Shown: positions 27,839-37,668, counted from the first letter of the stretch. The stretch is DNA of 37,879 nucleotides from Oscillospiraceae bacterium (GCA_015068965.1 SVJN01000006.1:1-37879), one strand, 5' to 3'. Notes: generated by a model not told the origin, from the letters alone. Numbers and translations: made by a program.

Positions 27839-28645
27839 ATGACACATCCTTTTTTTACAGAACGTACAAATCCTTACTGCATTAGCTCCGCTGACTTTCT
27901 CACCGTTGGAACCAAATGGTGTCATAACAGTTGGGATGCAAAAAACAATCCCACTGCATCACACGCATTATATTACCGCACCGACCACGATAGCACAAAA
28001 GCAATTTTACACACCTTAAACGGTCCGACTGAACTACTTGCCGACCGCATTTATTTTTTTCCTGCATTTTCTATCCTTCGTAGTGAAATTAACGGAGATA
28101 TGCAAAAATACTACATCCATTTTCAGAGTGATTTGTTAGAGTTTGCACTCTATCAACATCTGCAGGGAAGCTGCTCGGTTCCTGCTACATCCATTACCAA
28201 ACAGCTTTTTGATATTATCCTCCAGAATTATACGCAGAAAACTCCTGCTTCCGAGCAAAAAATTTGTGCTGCAATGGATCTACTGCTTGCCGACTTGTTT
28301 GCCTTATACAGTCTGCAGCCACGTGATATTGCAAAATTCAAGCCGGTTCTTTTGTATATGGAACAGCATTATCACGAGCCGATCACAATCAGCGAGCTTG
28401 CAGGTTTGATGAATGTCAGCACGGTATACTTTTCCAACTGTTTCAAGGAAGCCTTTCATATCAGTCCGAAGCAGTACCTTTTGAGCAAGCGTCTGTACGA
28501 AAGTCAGAAGCTGCTCCGAAAAACAGATTTATCCGTCCGTGAAATTGCGGAGCAGGTCGGTTTTTTCAATGAAAACTATTTTTCGGAATTTTTTTCACAG
28601 AAGGTCGGGATTTCTGCTTTAAATTTCCGCAAGCTCTATGAATGA
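27839..28645 (+). CDS. AraC-family transcriptional regulator
   Basis: C-terminal double HTH: ITISELAGLMNVSTVYFSNCFKEAFHISPKQYLLSKRL...LSVREIAEQVGFFNENYFSEFFSQKVGISALNFRK. Confidence 0.92.
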   Translation: MTHPFFTERTNPYCISSADFLTVGTKWCHNSWDAKNNPTASHALYYRTDHDSTKAILHTLNGPTELLADRIYFFPAFSILRSEINGDMQKYYIHFQSDLLEFALYQHLQGSCSVPATSITKQLFDIILQNYTQKTPASEQKICAAMDLLLADLFALYSLQPRDIAKFKPVLLYMEQHYHEPITISELAGLMNVSTVYFSNCFKEAFHISPKQYLLSKRLYESQKLLRKTDLSVREIAEQVGFFNENYFSEFFSQKVGISALNFRKLYE

Positions 28646-28721
28646 AACAAGATTCGTTCTCATGTTTTTCTCAGGCGTTGCATAGGATTTATTATAGCAA
28701 TCGTCTGAAAGGAGTCTTCCG

Positions 28722-29747
28722 ATGCCAACACTCATCCACTTCCGGCAGGAATATCTGCTTTTTTTCTATAAACCCGGCGAGGGACTTTGCCTGCGTATCA
28801 AAAAGAATCATTTCTGGCAGGAGCATATCGTTTTATTACGGGAAACCGACGGAATTTTTAACATTTTTTCCGATGATGAAAAAATCCATGCGATTGTATT
28901 GAATCAACAAAATGAGCTGGTCTATCTGCAGTATAACAACAATAACTGGACAAAGCATAAGCTCTGTACACTCAAACCGGAAATCTGTCCGACACGGCTT
29001 TTGCTTTGCGAATCAAAGGGACATATAAATTTATTTTACTCTGCCCGATACAATGACGAATTATTACTGATTCACTGCTTGTTAGGGAATCACGCACAGC
29101 CTCGTATCATCGACCGGCTCAGCTGTGATGCTTTTGTCAGCTTCCGCACACGCATTTACTACACCAACGCACAAGAACAGCTTGTTTATCAGGATTTTTC
29201 TGATGGAAAACCGGAACATTTTTTTTCGGTCGCAAATCAGGCGAAAATGCCTTATCTGTTTTTTTATTGTGGAAAATCATATCTTACTTATGTTGAGAAC
29301 GAAAAAAATATTATTTTTGAGGGACATAAAATTACAGAATCATCCGATGCAAAAAATCCTCTTCTGCTTACCTCTGATAATCGGTTGACACTTTTATGGC
29401 AAAGTCATTCCTTTTTATATTACACCAATTCCGACGACGGCGGAGCAAGCTGGAGCAAGCCTTTGCGTTATCTTCATACCGCTTCTGAAATTGAAATTTT
29501 TGAGGTAATCAGCAACCGACACAGATTTTACTATTACGCCGCCCCAATTGCCGGCGAAATTCATTTTTTTGCCAATCCGTCTCCCTTTAAAGAATCTGAT
29601 TTTTCTGAGGATTCCCCTACACCGTCACCACCAGACTTTGAAAAGCTTCGCATCCATTTAGAGCTTTTACAACGGGATATCAAGCAATTGCGTGCACAAA
29701 TTCAAGGTCTCCAAAATACAAGGGAAGCATTGAAAACGGACGAATAA
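28722..29747 (+). CDS. Hypothetical protein, beta-propeller/BNR-like with C-terminal coiled coil
   Basis: Repetitive aromatic strands, Asp-box-like SDDGGASWSKP, C-terminal heptad-like LHLELLQRDIKQLRAQIQGLQNTREAL; RBS AAAGGAG. Confidence 0.7.
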   Translation: MPTLIHFRQEYLLFFYKPGEGLCLRIKKNHFWQEHIVLLRETDGIFNIFSDDEKIHAIVLNQQNELVYLQYNNNNWTKHKLCTLKPEICPTRLLLCESKGHINLFYSARYNDELLLIHCLLGNHAQPRIIDRLSCDAFVSFRTRIYYTNAQEQLVYQDFSDGKPEHFFSVANQAKMPYLFFYCGKSYLTYVENEKNIIFEGHKITESSDAKNPLLLTSDNRLTLLWQSHSFLYYTNSDDGGASWSKPLRYLHTASEIEIFEVISNRHRFYYYAAPIAGEIHFFANPSPFKESDFSEDSPTPSPPDFEKLRIHLELLQRDIKQLRAQIQGLQNTREALKTDE

Positions 29748-29760
29748 ATACTTTAACACA

Positions 29761-30045
29761 GAACAAAGCAGCTTCGCCGCAACCGCTCCATAAAATTATT
29801 GTGTACTTTGAACTGATGCAGAGCGGTAAGAAGAAGCAGAATGGTTACTGACGCACAGAAATCTTTGATTTCGTTTTGCGTCGTATGCAACAGCAACCCG
29901 ACGAGTCACTCTCGCAAAGTCGAGACGACGAGTCGTTGGTTGCCACTGCTTTAGTTTCGCCCATGTGCGTTTCCGCTATTAGCGGAAAATTTCGCACGGG
30001 CATTCAATTCTTTTTGCTTTATAGGAACGCAGTTTCCTATAAAGC
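29761..30045. repeat. Copy 2 of the ~285-nt structured direct repeat
   Basis: See copy 1 at 24536-24820; same orientation. Confidence 0.92.
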
Positions 30046-30099
30046 AAAAAAAGAAGCTGTTAAGCGAAACGCATATTGTGTATAAAAACTCATTGGCTT

Positions 30100-30158
30100 G
30101 TAGGGGGCGATGCCCACATCGCCCCGCAATCCGGGCGGATGTGAGCATCCGTCCCTAC
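30100..30158. repeat. REP-like element with two hairpins closed by GTAGGG/CCCTAC
   Basis: GTAGGG-GGCGATGcccaCATCGCC...CGGATGtgagCATCCG-TCCCTAC. Confidence 0.65.
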
Positions 30159-30181
30159 TGCAATGTAACAACTAAAAGTTG

Positions 30182-30440
30182 ACAATCCCTCAGTCACTTC
30201 GTGACAGCTCCCGTCTTGCCTCCTTTGATGTGTAGCATTAAGGGAGGGGGACCATGTGAAACATGGTGGAGGGATGGAGGCGACTATTTTTCCGGCAAGA
30301 AACAATCCCTCAGTCACTTCGTGACAGCTCCCTTTACACAAGGGAGCCGGACAAGGGAGCCGGACAAGGGAGCCGGGGACAAGGAAGCCTTCAAGCCCTC
30401 CTTGTGTAAAGGAGGGTGGCACGCAAAGCGTGACGGGAGG
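30182..30440. repeat. MITE-like repeat cluster containing a duplicated 31-bp unit, inverted repeats and a 13-bp tandem repeat
   Basis: acaatccctcagtcacttcgtgacagctccc at 30182-30212 and 30302-30332; CCTTTACACAAGG (30331-30343) inverted with CCTTGTGTAAAGG (30400-30412); 3x ACAAGGGAGCCGG at 30338-30376. Confidence 0.75.
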
Positions 30441-30540
30441 ATTGGTTTTCGTAAAGTTTTAGTTGATACAAGATACTACAATTTTGAATAAGTGATACAC
30501 AAAAATGCTTCACGAAACAGCCTCATTCATTTTATTTGTT

Positions 30541-31290
30541 TTAACCCTCTGCCTTTTCCTGCGGGAACCGTCTGCCCTTGAAGAGTACGGTCAGCGCAAA
30601 TTTCGGCAATGCCATCATCCGACCGATACGGGAGGGTTGTTTTAACAGACGGTAGAGCCATTCGATGCCGTGATTACACCAGAATTCCGGTGCACGCTCT
30701 GCAGTACCTGCAAGCACGTCAAGACTTCCGCCAACACCCATAAACACTTTTGCATGAAGGGAGTCAATGTTTCTTGCAATCCATTTTTCCTGCGCCGGAG
30801 CACCCAGGCAAACCAGCACCAAATCCGCACCGCTTTCATTGATTTCCCGGATGATTTCCGGCTCTTCTTCCGGTTTGAAATAACCGTTTCGTGTCCCCAC
30901 AATCTGAATAAAGGGGTATTTTTGTTCTAAATTTTCTTTTGCCTTTTTACCAACGCCCTCTTTTCCACCGAAGAAAAAGACCTTATGTCCGGATTCTGCC
31001 ACCTTTTCCAACACCTTGCAGGTAATATCAAAGCCTGCGGCACGTTCCTTGATCGGATTCTTCAGAATCTTAGATGCGTACACAACCCCAATTCCGTCAG
31101 CGGTGAGCATATCTGCACGATTTAAAATCTCGCGGAATTTCAAATCCTTATATGCTACCATCAGAATTTCTGAATTGGGCGTAAAAATCATATGCGGACG
31201 GTTTTCATCCAACATTTTAAATATCTTATCTGCCGCCTCACCAATATTGACTTTATCGACCCAAACACCTAAAATATTTACTTTATCCAT
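30541..31290 (-). CDS. WecB/TagA/CpsF-family (GT26) glycosyltransferase
   Basis: MIFTPNSEILMVAYKD, LTADGIGVVYASKIL, VFFFGGKEGVGKKAKENL, LVCLGAPAQEKWI, GVGGSLDVLAGTAERAPEF; ATG 31290 with GGAGGAAGG. Confidence 0.95.
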   Translation of the reverse strand: MDKVNILGVWVDKVNIGEAADKIFKMLDENRPHMIFTPNSEILMVAYKDLKFREILNRADMLTADGIGVVYASKILKNPIKERAAGFDITCKVLEKVAESGHKVFFFGGKEGVGKKAKENLEQKYPFIQIVGTRNGYFKPEEEPEIIREINESGADLVLVCLGAPAQEKWIARNIDSLHAKVFMGVGGSLDVLAGTAERAPEFWCNHGIEWLYRLLKQPSRIGRMMALPKFALTVLFKGRRFPQEKAEG

Positions 31291-31307
31291 TGTTCCTTCC
31301 TCCACTT

Positions 31308-33530
31308 TTATTCCTCAAACAGAGACATCTGTTGTTCACTGGAATCCTCTTTTTTTAAAAAGCTTCCGACAGCCGGAATATTTTTTGTCTGATAATACTT
31401 GATATTTTCGATTCCGCTTTCTTCGGAAAACTGTACACGCACCATTTTTGCTCCCTTTTTGGTAAGCTTCATCACCTGAACGCCCTGCGTGGATTTCGTT
31501 GTCTTTAACGGAATCTTATCGGTATTTAAGGAAAGCACCTTCCGATTATCTGCAAAGGCTACAATCTCCCGGTCCTCTGCCAAGAAGCGGATGTCGCAGA
31601 CCGGAACCTTATCCGAATACGCATTGATGAGCTTTCTCCGGTTTGTTTTGGTTGCATAACCCGAAAGCTCAACCTTTGCCATCTTTCCGTTTTCAAAGGA
31701 GAACAGCATCAATCCCTTATAGTCGGACGTGATAACAGTATACAAGAGCTTTTCATTCTCTTCAAAGCCAAGTACACCGGGGATATACTCACCCATTGCG
31801 CTGACCTTACCGTCCGGAAAGTCGGAAAGACGTGCCTTGTAAACGGTGCTTTGGTTGGTAAAGAACAAGACCTCTTGCTTATTCATTGCTTCCATTTCCT
31901 GAACAACTGCATCCCCCTCCTTGAGCTTATGCTCATTGGTGGTAGAACGCAGGGAAATTGCAGTAACCTTTTTAAAATATCCGTCCCGGGTGACGAATAC
32001 CGTCACCGGATAATCCTCAATATAATCATCCTCGTGATACTCTTCGATTTCCTCTCCGGTTGCAAGGGTGGTACGGCGATCCTTGCCATACTTCTTGGCA
32101 ATTGCCGTCAATTGCTTGATAATCAGCTTTTTGAGTTCCCTTTCGCTGTCTAAAATCTTTTGCAGCTCGTCAATTTCCTCTAAAAGCTTTTCAATTTCAT
32201 TGGTACGGTTTAAAATATATTCCCGGTTCAGATAACGCAGCTTGATTTCTGCCACATACTCCGCCTGAATCCGGTCAAGCTCAAAGCCGTGCATCAGGTT
32301 CGGTACCACATCATCCTCACGTTCGGTATGACGGATAATACTGATTGCTTTATCAATATCCAATAAAATCTTTTTTAAACCGGTCAACAGATGCAGCTTT
32401 TCGCTCTTTCGGTCAATATCATATTTCAGACTGTTCTTTAGGCATTTACTGCGGAACTTCACCCATTCATCCAGAATTTCAGCAACGCCCATTACCTTAG
32501 GAACATTATCAATCAGAATATTGAAGTTACAGCTAAAGCTATCCTCCAACGGTGTCATTTTAAAGAGCTTCAGCATCAGGGCATCCGGGTCGGTACCACG
32601 CTTGATATCAATGGTAATCCGGAAGCCTTCCAGACCGGTTTCGTCACGTGCATCGGAAATTTCCCGGAGCTTGTTTGCCTTAATCAGCTCCATAATTTTT
32701 CCGATAATCGCCTCACAAGTGGTTGAATATGGAATTTCGGTGATTTCAATGCAGTGATTTTTTGCATCATAGTGATACTTTGCACGCATTTTAAAGCTTC
32801 CGCGTCCGGTGTTATAGATTTCACGCATCTGCTCCGGATTATAGAGAATTTCCGCTCCTAACGGAAAATCCGGTGCCGGCATAACCTCCAACAAATCCGC
32901 CTTGGGGTCCTTCATGCGCAGGATAGTTGCCTCACAAACCTCACGCAGATTAAAGGAACAGATATTGCTTGCCATACCAACCGCAATTCCCTGGTTCGGA
33001 TTCACCAGAATATTCGGGAATGCGACCGGCAGAAGCACCGGCTCTTTCATTTCTCCGTCATAGTTATCGACAAACGGAACGGTATTTTTATGAATATCTC
33101 CAAAAAATTCCTGACAGATGGAATCAAGTCTTACCTCGGTATAACGGGATGCAGCATATGCCATATCACGAGAATACTGCTTACCAAAGTTTCCTTTGGA
33201 TTCTACCAATGGGTGCAGAAGTGTTTCGTTTCCGGTGGTCAGACGTACCATTGTCTCATAAATTGCACTGTCGCCGTGCGGATTCAATTTCATCGTCTGA
33301 CCGACAACATTTGCCGATTTGGTCAGCTTTCCGCCCAGCAAGCCCATTTTATACATCGTGTAGAGCAGTTTTCTGTGCGAAGGCTTCAAGCCGTCGATTT
33401 CCGGAATCGCACGCGACACGATAACGCTCATCGCATAGGGCATATAGTTTTTCTCTAAGGTTTCGCAGATTGGTTGCTCCTCGATTGGTGCATAGATAAT
33501 CTCTTCCACCGTCTGTTTCTTTTTTGCCAT
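31308..33530 (-). CDS. parC: DNA topoisomerase IV subunit A
   Basis: IPEIDGLKPSHRKLLYTM, NPHGDSAIYETMVRL, AASRYTEVRL (catalytic Tyr); immediately downstream of the B-subunit gene. Confidence 0.92.
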   Translation of the reverse strand: MAKKKQTVEEIIYAPIEEQPICETLEKNYMPYAMSVIVSRAIPEIDGLKPSHRKLLYTMYKMGLLGGKLTKSANVVGQTMKLNPHGDSAIYETMVRLTTGNETLLHPLVESKGNFGKQYSRDMAYAASRYTEVRLDSICQEFFGDIHKNTVPFVDNYDGEMKEPVLLPVAFPNILVNPNQGIAVGMASNICSFNLREVCEATILRMKDPKADLLEVMPAPDFPLGAEILYNPEQMREIYNTGRGSFKMRAKYHYDAKNHCIEITEIPYSTTCEAIIGKIMELIKANKLREISDARDETGLEGFRITIDIKRGTDPDALMLKLFKMTPLEDSFSCNFNILIDNVPKVMGVAEILDEWVKFRSKCLKNSLKYDIDRKSEKLHLLTGLKKILLDIDKAISIIRHTEREDDVVPNLMHGFELDRIQAEYVAEIKLRYLNREYILNRTNEIEKLLEEIDELQKILDSERELKKLIIKQLTAIAKKYGKDRRTTLATGEEIEEYHEDDYIEDYPVTVFVTRDGYFKKVTAISLRSTTNEHKLKEGDAVVQEMEAMNKQEVLFFTNQSTVYKARLSDFPDGKVSAMGEYIPGVLGFEENEKLLYTVITSDYKGLMLFSFENGKMAKVELSGYATKTNRRKLINAYSDKVPVCDIRFLAEDREIVAFADNRKVLSLNTDKIPLKTTKSTQGVQVMKLTKKGAKMVRVQFSEESGIENIKYYQTKNIPAVGSFLKKEDSSEQQMSLFEE

Positions 33531-33546
33531 ACAATTCCCTCCTCTC

Positions 33547-35565
33547 TCAGCTCAAATCCAGCATTTCCATATAGTAGCCGCCGTTTTGTGCAATATAGTC
33601 CTTACGGCTCTGGATATTATCACCCAGCAGCACCTCAAACATTGCCGCAGTCCGCTCCACATTCTCCGGTGTAACACGGATTAAACGTCTGCTTGACGGG
33701 TGCATGGTTGTTTTACTCATCATTTCGGGCTGGTTTTCACCAAGACCTTTGCTCCGCTTGATTTCAAACTCATCCTTTTCCTTGGAGAGTCCGTCCTCTA
33801 CCAGCTTTGCAATCATGCGTTCCTTTTCGGCATCGGTAAAGGCAAACAGCTCTTCGCCCTTTCGCTTACCCTTTAAGATGTTGATTTCGTAAAGCGGAGA
33901 TTCTGCAATATAGACCTTTCCTTCTTCAATCAGAGTCGGCATCAGACGGTAAATCATAGTCAGAATCAGGGTTCTGATCTGGAATCCGTCCACGTCGGCA
34001 TCGGTACAGATAATGACTTTGTCCCAACGCAGATTTTCCAAATCAAAGGTATCTAAATTCTTGTTATGCTTAGAACTGATTTCTACACCGCATCCCAGCA
34101 CACGCACCAAATCCAGAATGACATCGCTTTTGAAAATCTTCGCAAAATCTGCCTTTAAGCAGTTTAAGATTTTACCACGAATCGGCATAATTGCCTGGAA
34201 ATCCGGATTTCTTGCCAGCTTACAGGAGCCGAGCGCCGAGTCACCCTCTACGATATAGACTTCCCGGATAGACTTGTCCTTGGAACGGCAGTCTACAAAC
34301 TTTTCCACACGGTTGGTAACATCCATGGTTCCGGTGAGCTTTTTCTTGACATCAATCCGGATTTTTTCGGCATTCTCCCGGGAACGCTTATTAACCAGCA
34401 CCTGATTTGCAATTTTTTCTGCATCGGTCTTATTTTCGATGAAGTAGACCTCTAACTGATGACGCAAAAATTCCGTCATTGCTTCCTGGATAAACTTATT
34501 ATTGATTGCCTTTTTGGTCTGATTTTCGTAACTGGTCTGAGTGGAGAAGGAATTGATTACCAACGCCAGACAATCAGAAATATCCGCAAAGGTGATTTTA
34601 CTCTCGTTCTTGTTATACTTGGAATTTTGCTTCAAATATTGGTCAATTGCATAGACAAACGCATTTTTGACCGCCTTATCGGGCGAGCCGCCATGCTCCA
34701 GCCAACTGGAATTATGGTAATACTCCAACAGGCTGACTGTCTGCGAAAAGCAGAATGCAATCTGCATCTTAACCTTGTAGTCGGGCATATCCTCACGGTC
34801 TCTGCCCTTTCGTTCTGCATTCCAGACCTCCACGGTGGTGAAGCTGTTTTCCCCGACCGCTTCCTTTAAATAGTCCACGATACCGTCTGCAAAGTAGTAT
34901 TCAAACATTTCCATTCCGGTCTCGGTTTCGTTATATAACACAAAACGCAATCCGGCATTAGTCATTGCCTGCTTCTGCAACGTATCCTGGAAAAATTCCA
35001 ACGGAATTCTGATATCGGTAAACACCTCAATATCCGGGCGCCATTTTACCCGGGAACCGGTCTGTACACTTCTGGTCGGCTCCTTGGAAAGTCCGCCGAT
35101 GTTCTTTCCCTTTTCAAAATGCAGGGTAAACCGTGTTTTATCACGCACAACCTCTACATCCATATACTCCGAGCTATACTGCGTTGCACAAGCACCCAGA
35201 CCATTTAAGCCAAGGCTGTACTCGTACATTCCGCCGCTGTTATTCTCATATTTTCCGCCGGCATATAATTCGCAGTAAACCAGCTCCCAGTTGTATCTGC
35301 CTTCCTTCTGATTAAAATCCAGCGGGATGCCTCGTCCGTGGTCTACTACCTCAATCGAATGATCTAAAAATCTGGTTACCTCAATCACAGTTCCGAAGCC
35401 TTCCCGGGCTTCGTCGATTGCATTGGACAAAATTTCAAAAAAAGAATGACAACATCCCTCCAGCCCATCCGAGCCGAAAATAACCGCCGGACGTTTCCGG
35501 ACACGTTCTTCGTCCTTTAACAACGTCAGACTTTCGTTGTCATACGCTTCTTTTCTCTTCGCCAT
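33547..35565 (-). CDS. parE: DNA topoisomerase IV subunit B
   Basis: GHKL ATPase motifs (SNAIDEAREGFG, VVDHGRGIPLD, GLNGLGA), YIVEGDSALGS, ICTDADVDGFQIRTLIL TOPRIM, SKGLGENQPEMM. Confidence 0.92.
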   Translation of the reverse strand: MAKRKEAYDNESLTLLKDEERVRKRPAVIFGSDGLEGCCHSFFEILSNAIDEAREGFGTVIEVTRFLDHSIEVVDHGRGIPLDFNQKEGRYNWELVYCELYAGGKYENNSGGMYEYSLGLNGLGACATQYSSEYMDVEVVRDKTRFTLHFEKGKNIGGLSKEPTRSVQTGSRVKWRPDIEVFTDIRIPLEFFQDTLQKQAMTNAGLRFVLYNETETGMEMFEYYFADGIVDYLKEAVGENSFTTVEVWNAERKGRDREDMPDYKVKMQIAFCFSQTVSLLEYYHNSSWLEHGGSPDKAVKNAFVYAIDQYLKQNSKYNKNESKITFADISDCLALVINSFSTQTSYENQTKKAINNKFIQEAMTEFLRHQLEVYFIENKTDAEKIANQVLVNKRSRENAEKIRIDVKKKLTGTMDVTNRVEKFVDCRSKDKSIREVYIVEGDSALGSCKLARNPDFQAIMPIRGKILNCLKADFAKIFKSDVILDLVRVLGCGVEISSKHNKNLDTFDLENLRWDKVIICTDADVDGFQIRTLILTMIYRLMPTLIEEGKVYIAESPLYEINILKGKRKGEELFAFTDAEKERMIAKLVEDGLSKEKDEFEIKRSKGLGENQPEMMSKTTMHPSSRRLIRVTPENVERTAAMFEVLLGDNIQSRKDYIAQNGGYYMEMLDLS

Positions 35566-35612
35566 AATGGTTTTTCATCCTCCCTACAATACTTTTTTTC
35601 ACAGTTACTTCT

Positions 35613-35642
35613 ATTATACTATTAAAATAGGTAGTTTGTCAA
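35613..35642 (-). promoter_or_regulatory. Promoter for parE-parC operon
   Basis: On the - strand TTGACA (35642-35637), 18 bp, TATAAT (35618-35613). Confidence 0.75.
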
Positions 35643-35674
35643 ATTTTCTTTTGGAAATTTTTCCAAAACCGTAA

Positions 35675-35716
35675 AAAAACTCAAGCATTACACCAAAATA
35701 ATGCTCAAGTTTTTCT
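35675..35716 (-). terminator. Rho-independent terminator downstream of the YolD-like/Y-polymerase pair
   Basis: AAAAACTTGAGCATTATTTTGGTGTAATGCTTGAGTTTTTTT on the - strand: hairpin with 2x2 internal mismatch and T-run. Confidence 0.75.
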
Positions 35717-35719
35717 GAA

Positions 35720-36142
35720 TCAGGAGTCCGCAAACTCTAACGCACAAACCTCCTCCATCGAAATAACACTTCCGTCGGTCATATAAAGCTTTCGTTCTAA
35801 AGCATCAACCCGTTTTACGATTCCGGTTACCGTCACATAGGCACCGCCATCCTTCCTTTCATCCGGTTGAAAATAGCGGATAAAAACAGGTCTTTCTTCT
35901 CCGATTGTCCGGAATATTTCCTGCATCCTCCGATTCAACGCATCCAAGGCATTTTCGTCCAGTATCATACGTTGCTCTGTTCGTCTGGCGCTCTCCCGTA
36001 TCGAATCCTTATGCCCCACCAATGCCTCGAACGGCGCAAACTGTGCCGCACGGTTTGCCACCGGCATCCGTCTCCTTTTTTTCGGTTCGGGATGCGGTAA
36101 TCGGATAATATCCTCATATTGACTCAACTTTATCCTCCTCAC
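35720..36142 (-). CDS. YolD-like protein
   Basis: MPVANRAAQFAPFEALVGHKDSIRESARRTEQR; lies directly after a Y-family polymerase gene. Confidence 0.75.
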   Translation of the reverse strand: MRRIKLSQYEDIIRLPHPEPKKRRRMPVANRAAQFAPFEALVGHKDSIRESARRTEQRMILDENALDALNRRMQEIFRTIGEERPVFIRYFQPDERKDGGAYVTVTGIVKRVDALERKLYMTDGSVISMEEVCALEFADS

Positions 36143-36144
36143 TG

Positions 36145-37638
36145 CTACGCCTTGTGTCCGCCAATCTGGTCGTTCCGTTCCCGGGTTGTTGCACCCTCCT
36201 GCAAATCCTTTCCTTTGAAAATGGCATTCTTTCCATATTTCTTTTTCATCGAAAGAACTGCCTTCTGAATTTTTCTTTCCTTTTGGATGGCAGCTTCCTC
36301 TGCCTTTTTTTCCTCGGAGCAGGTATCAAATAAATCTATCTGTTCATACCGGCTTTTTTCTCGTTGCTTTTGTTCTGAAATCACATTATCTGCCGTTAAG
36401 TTGATTCTTCTTGCCAACAGGGACGGATTTACAATCTGCTCAAATAATGACATCACCGCATCTGTCATCAGCCTTGCCGATGATGTGAAACGTCCTAAAT
36501 TTACCGTTCCGTGTGCAGACTTCGGCACTTTTTTTCCATAGTGATTCGTTGTAATTTCTCCCTCATAATAAATGCCCGGATTGGTAAGATTTTCTACATC
36601 ATACCCAACCGTCAATACCAGCTTGTCGGTTACCAACGCCTTTTCGACTAAATCGAAGCTCAAAGCCTCCGCCATTTCCTTGATAATCAGCTTTGTCTTT
36701 TCATACTCATAGGCACAATGCAGAACCTGCCCTGAGCTCAGACTTCTTTTTTGCGGCTCATATGCCTTGACATCTGCAATCGTACACGGTTCCCAACCCC
36801 ATGCATGGTCTATCAGAAGCTCTGCATTGATTCCGAATAACTGATAGAGCTTGTCCTCTCCATACTCGGTCAGGGAATAACGTGCAATATCCCCCATGGT
36901 GTAGAGACGGATTTTCTCCAGCTTTTTGGAATAACCTGCCGCCACACGCCAGAAATCGGTCAACGGCCGATGATTCCAGAGCTGCTCCCGATAGGACATC
37001 TCGTCCAGCTCTGCAATCCGCACACCATCCTCGTCTGCCGGGATTTTTTTTGCAACAATATCCATTGCAATTTTGGCAAGATAAAGATTGGTTCCGATTC
37101 CTGCAGTTGCAGTAATCCCCGTTTTTTGAAGAATTTCCCGGATGATTTTTTTTGCCATCTCATGCGGTGTCATACCGGCATTTTTCAGATAATCGGTGAT
37201 GTCTATAAAAACCTCATCCACGGAATATACATGAATATCCTCCGGTGCTACATATTTTAGATAGATTTCATAAATTCTGGTACTGTATGCAGAATAGTAC
37301 CGCATCCGGGGCGGTGCTATGATATAATTCATTTTTAGTGCTGGATTTTTTGACAATTCCTCTGCGTCATAGGATTCCCCGACAAGTTCTCCCCCCGGAG
37401 CCAGGCTTTTTCGCTGGCGGTTTACTGCCTCTGCTTTTTGTATCACCTCAAAAAGACGGGAACGTCCTGAAAGACCGTATGCTTTCAAAGCAGGTGTCAC
37501 CGCAAGACAAATGGTTTTCTCTGTTCTTGAAGCATCTGCAACCACCAGATGCGTGGTCATCGGGTCAAGGTTGCGTTCCACACACTCAACCGATGCATAA
37601 AAGCTCTTTAAATCAATGCAAAGATACACCCTGCTCAT
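36145..37638 (-). CDS. Y-family DNA polymerase (UvrX/DinB/UmuC-like)
   Basis: VYLCIDLKSFYASVECVERNLDP, VYSVDEVFIDITDYL, GITATAGIGTNLYLAKIAMDIVAKK; ATG at 37638 with AGGAGGCGGAGT upstream. Confidence 0.92.
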   Translation of the reverse strand: MSRVYLCIDLKSFYASVECVERNLDPMTTHLVVADASRTEKTICLAVTPALKAYGLSGRSRLFEVIQKAEAVNRQRKSLAPGGELVGESYDAEELSKNPALKMNYIIAPPRMRYYSAYSTRIYEIYLKYVAPEDIHVYSVDEVFIDITDYLKNAGMTPHEMAKKIIREILQKTGITATAGIGTNLYLAKIAMDIVAKKIPADEDGVRIAELDEMSYREQLWNHRPLTDFWRVAAGYSKKLEKIRLYTMGDIARYSLTEYGEDKLYQLFGINAELLIDHAWGWEPCTIADVKAYEPQKRSLSSGQVLHCAYEYEKTKLIIKEMAEALSFDLVEKALVTDKLVLTVGYDVENLTNPGIYYEGEITTNHYGKKVPKSAHGTVNLGRFTSSARLMTDAVMSLFEQIVNPSLLARRINLTADNVISEQKQREKSRYEQIDLFDTCSEEKKAEEAAIQKERKIQKAVLSMKKKYGKNAIFKGKDLQEGATTRERNDQIGGHKA

Positions 37639-37668
37639 ACTCCGCCTCCTTTTCCTGATACTATATTT

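Noticed and set aside
30090-30422. 110-aa antisense ORF in the REP/MITE region
   Set aside because: Entirely composed of repeat elements; translated palindromes rather than a protein.
33230-33310. Quinolone-resistance substitutions in parC
   Set aside because: The QRDR reads HGDSAIYETMVRL, with Ser and an acidic residue at the usual positions; no resistance-type change apparent.
32969-33424. 151-aa and similar ORFs antisense to parC
   Set aside because: Antisense shadows of a highly conserved gene.
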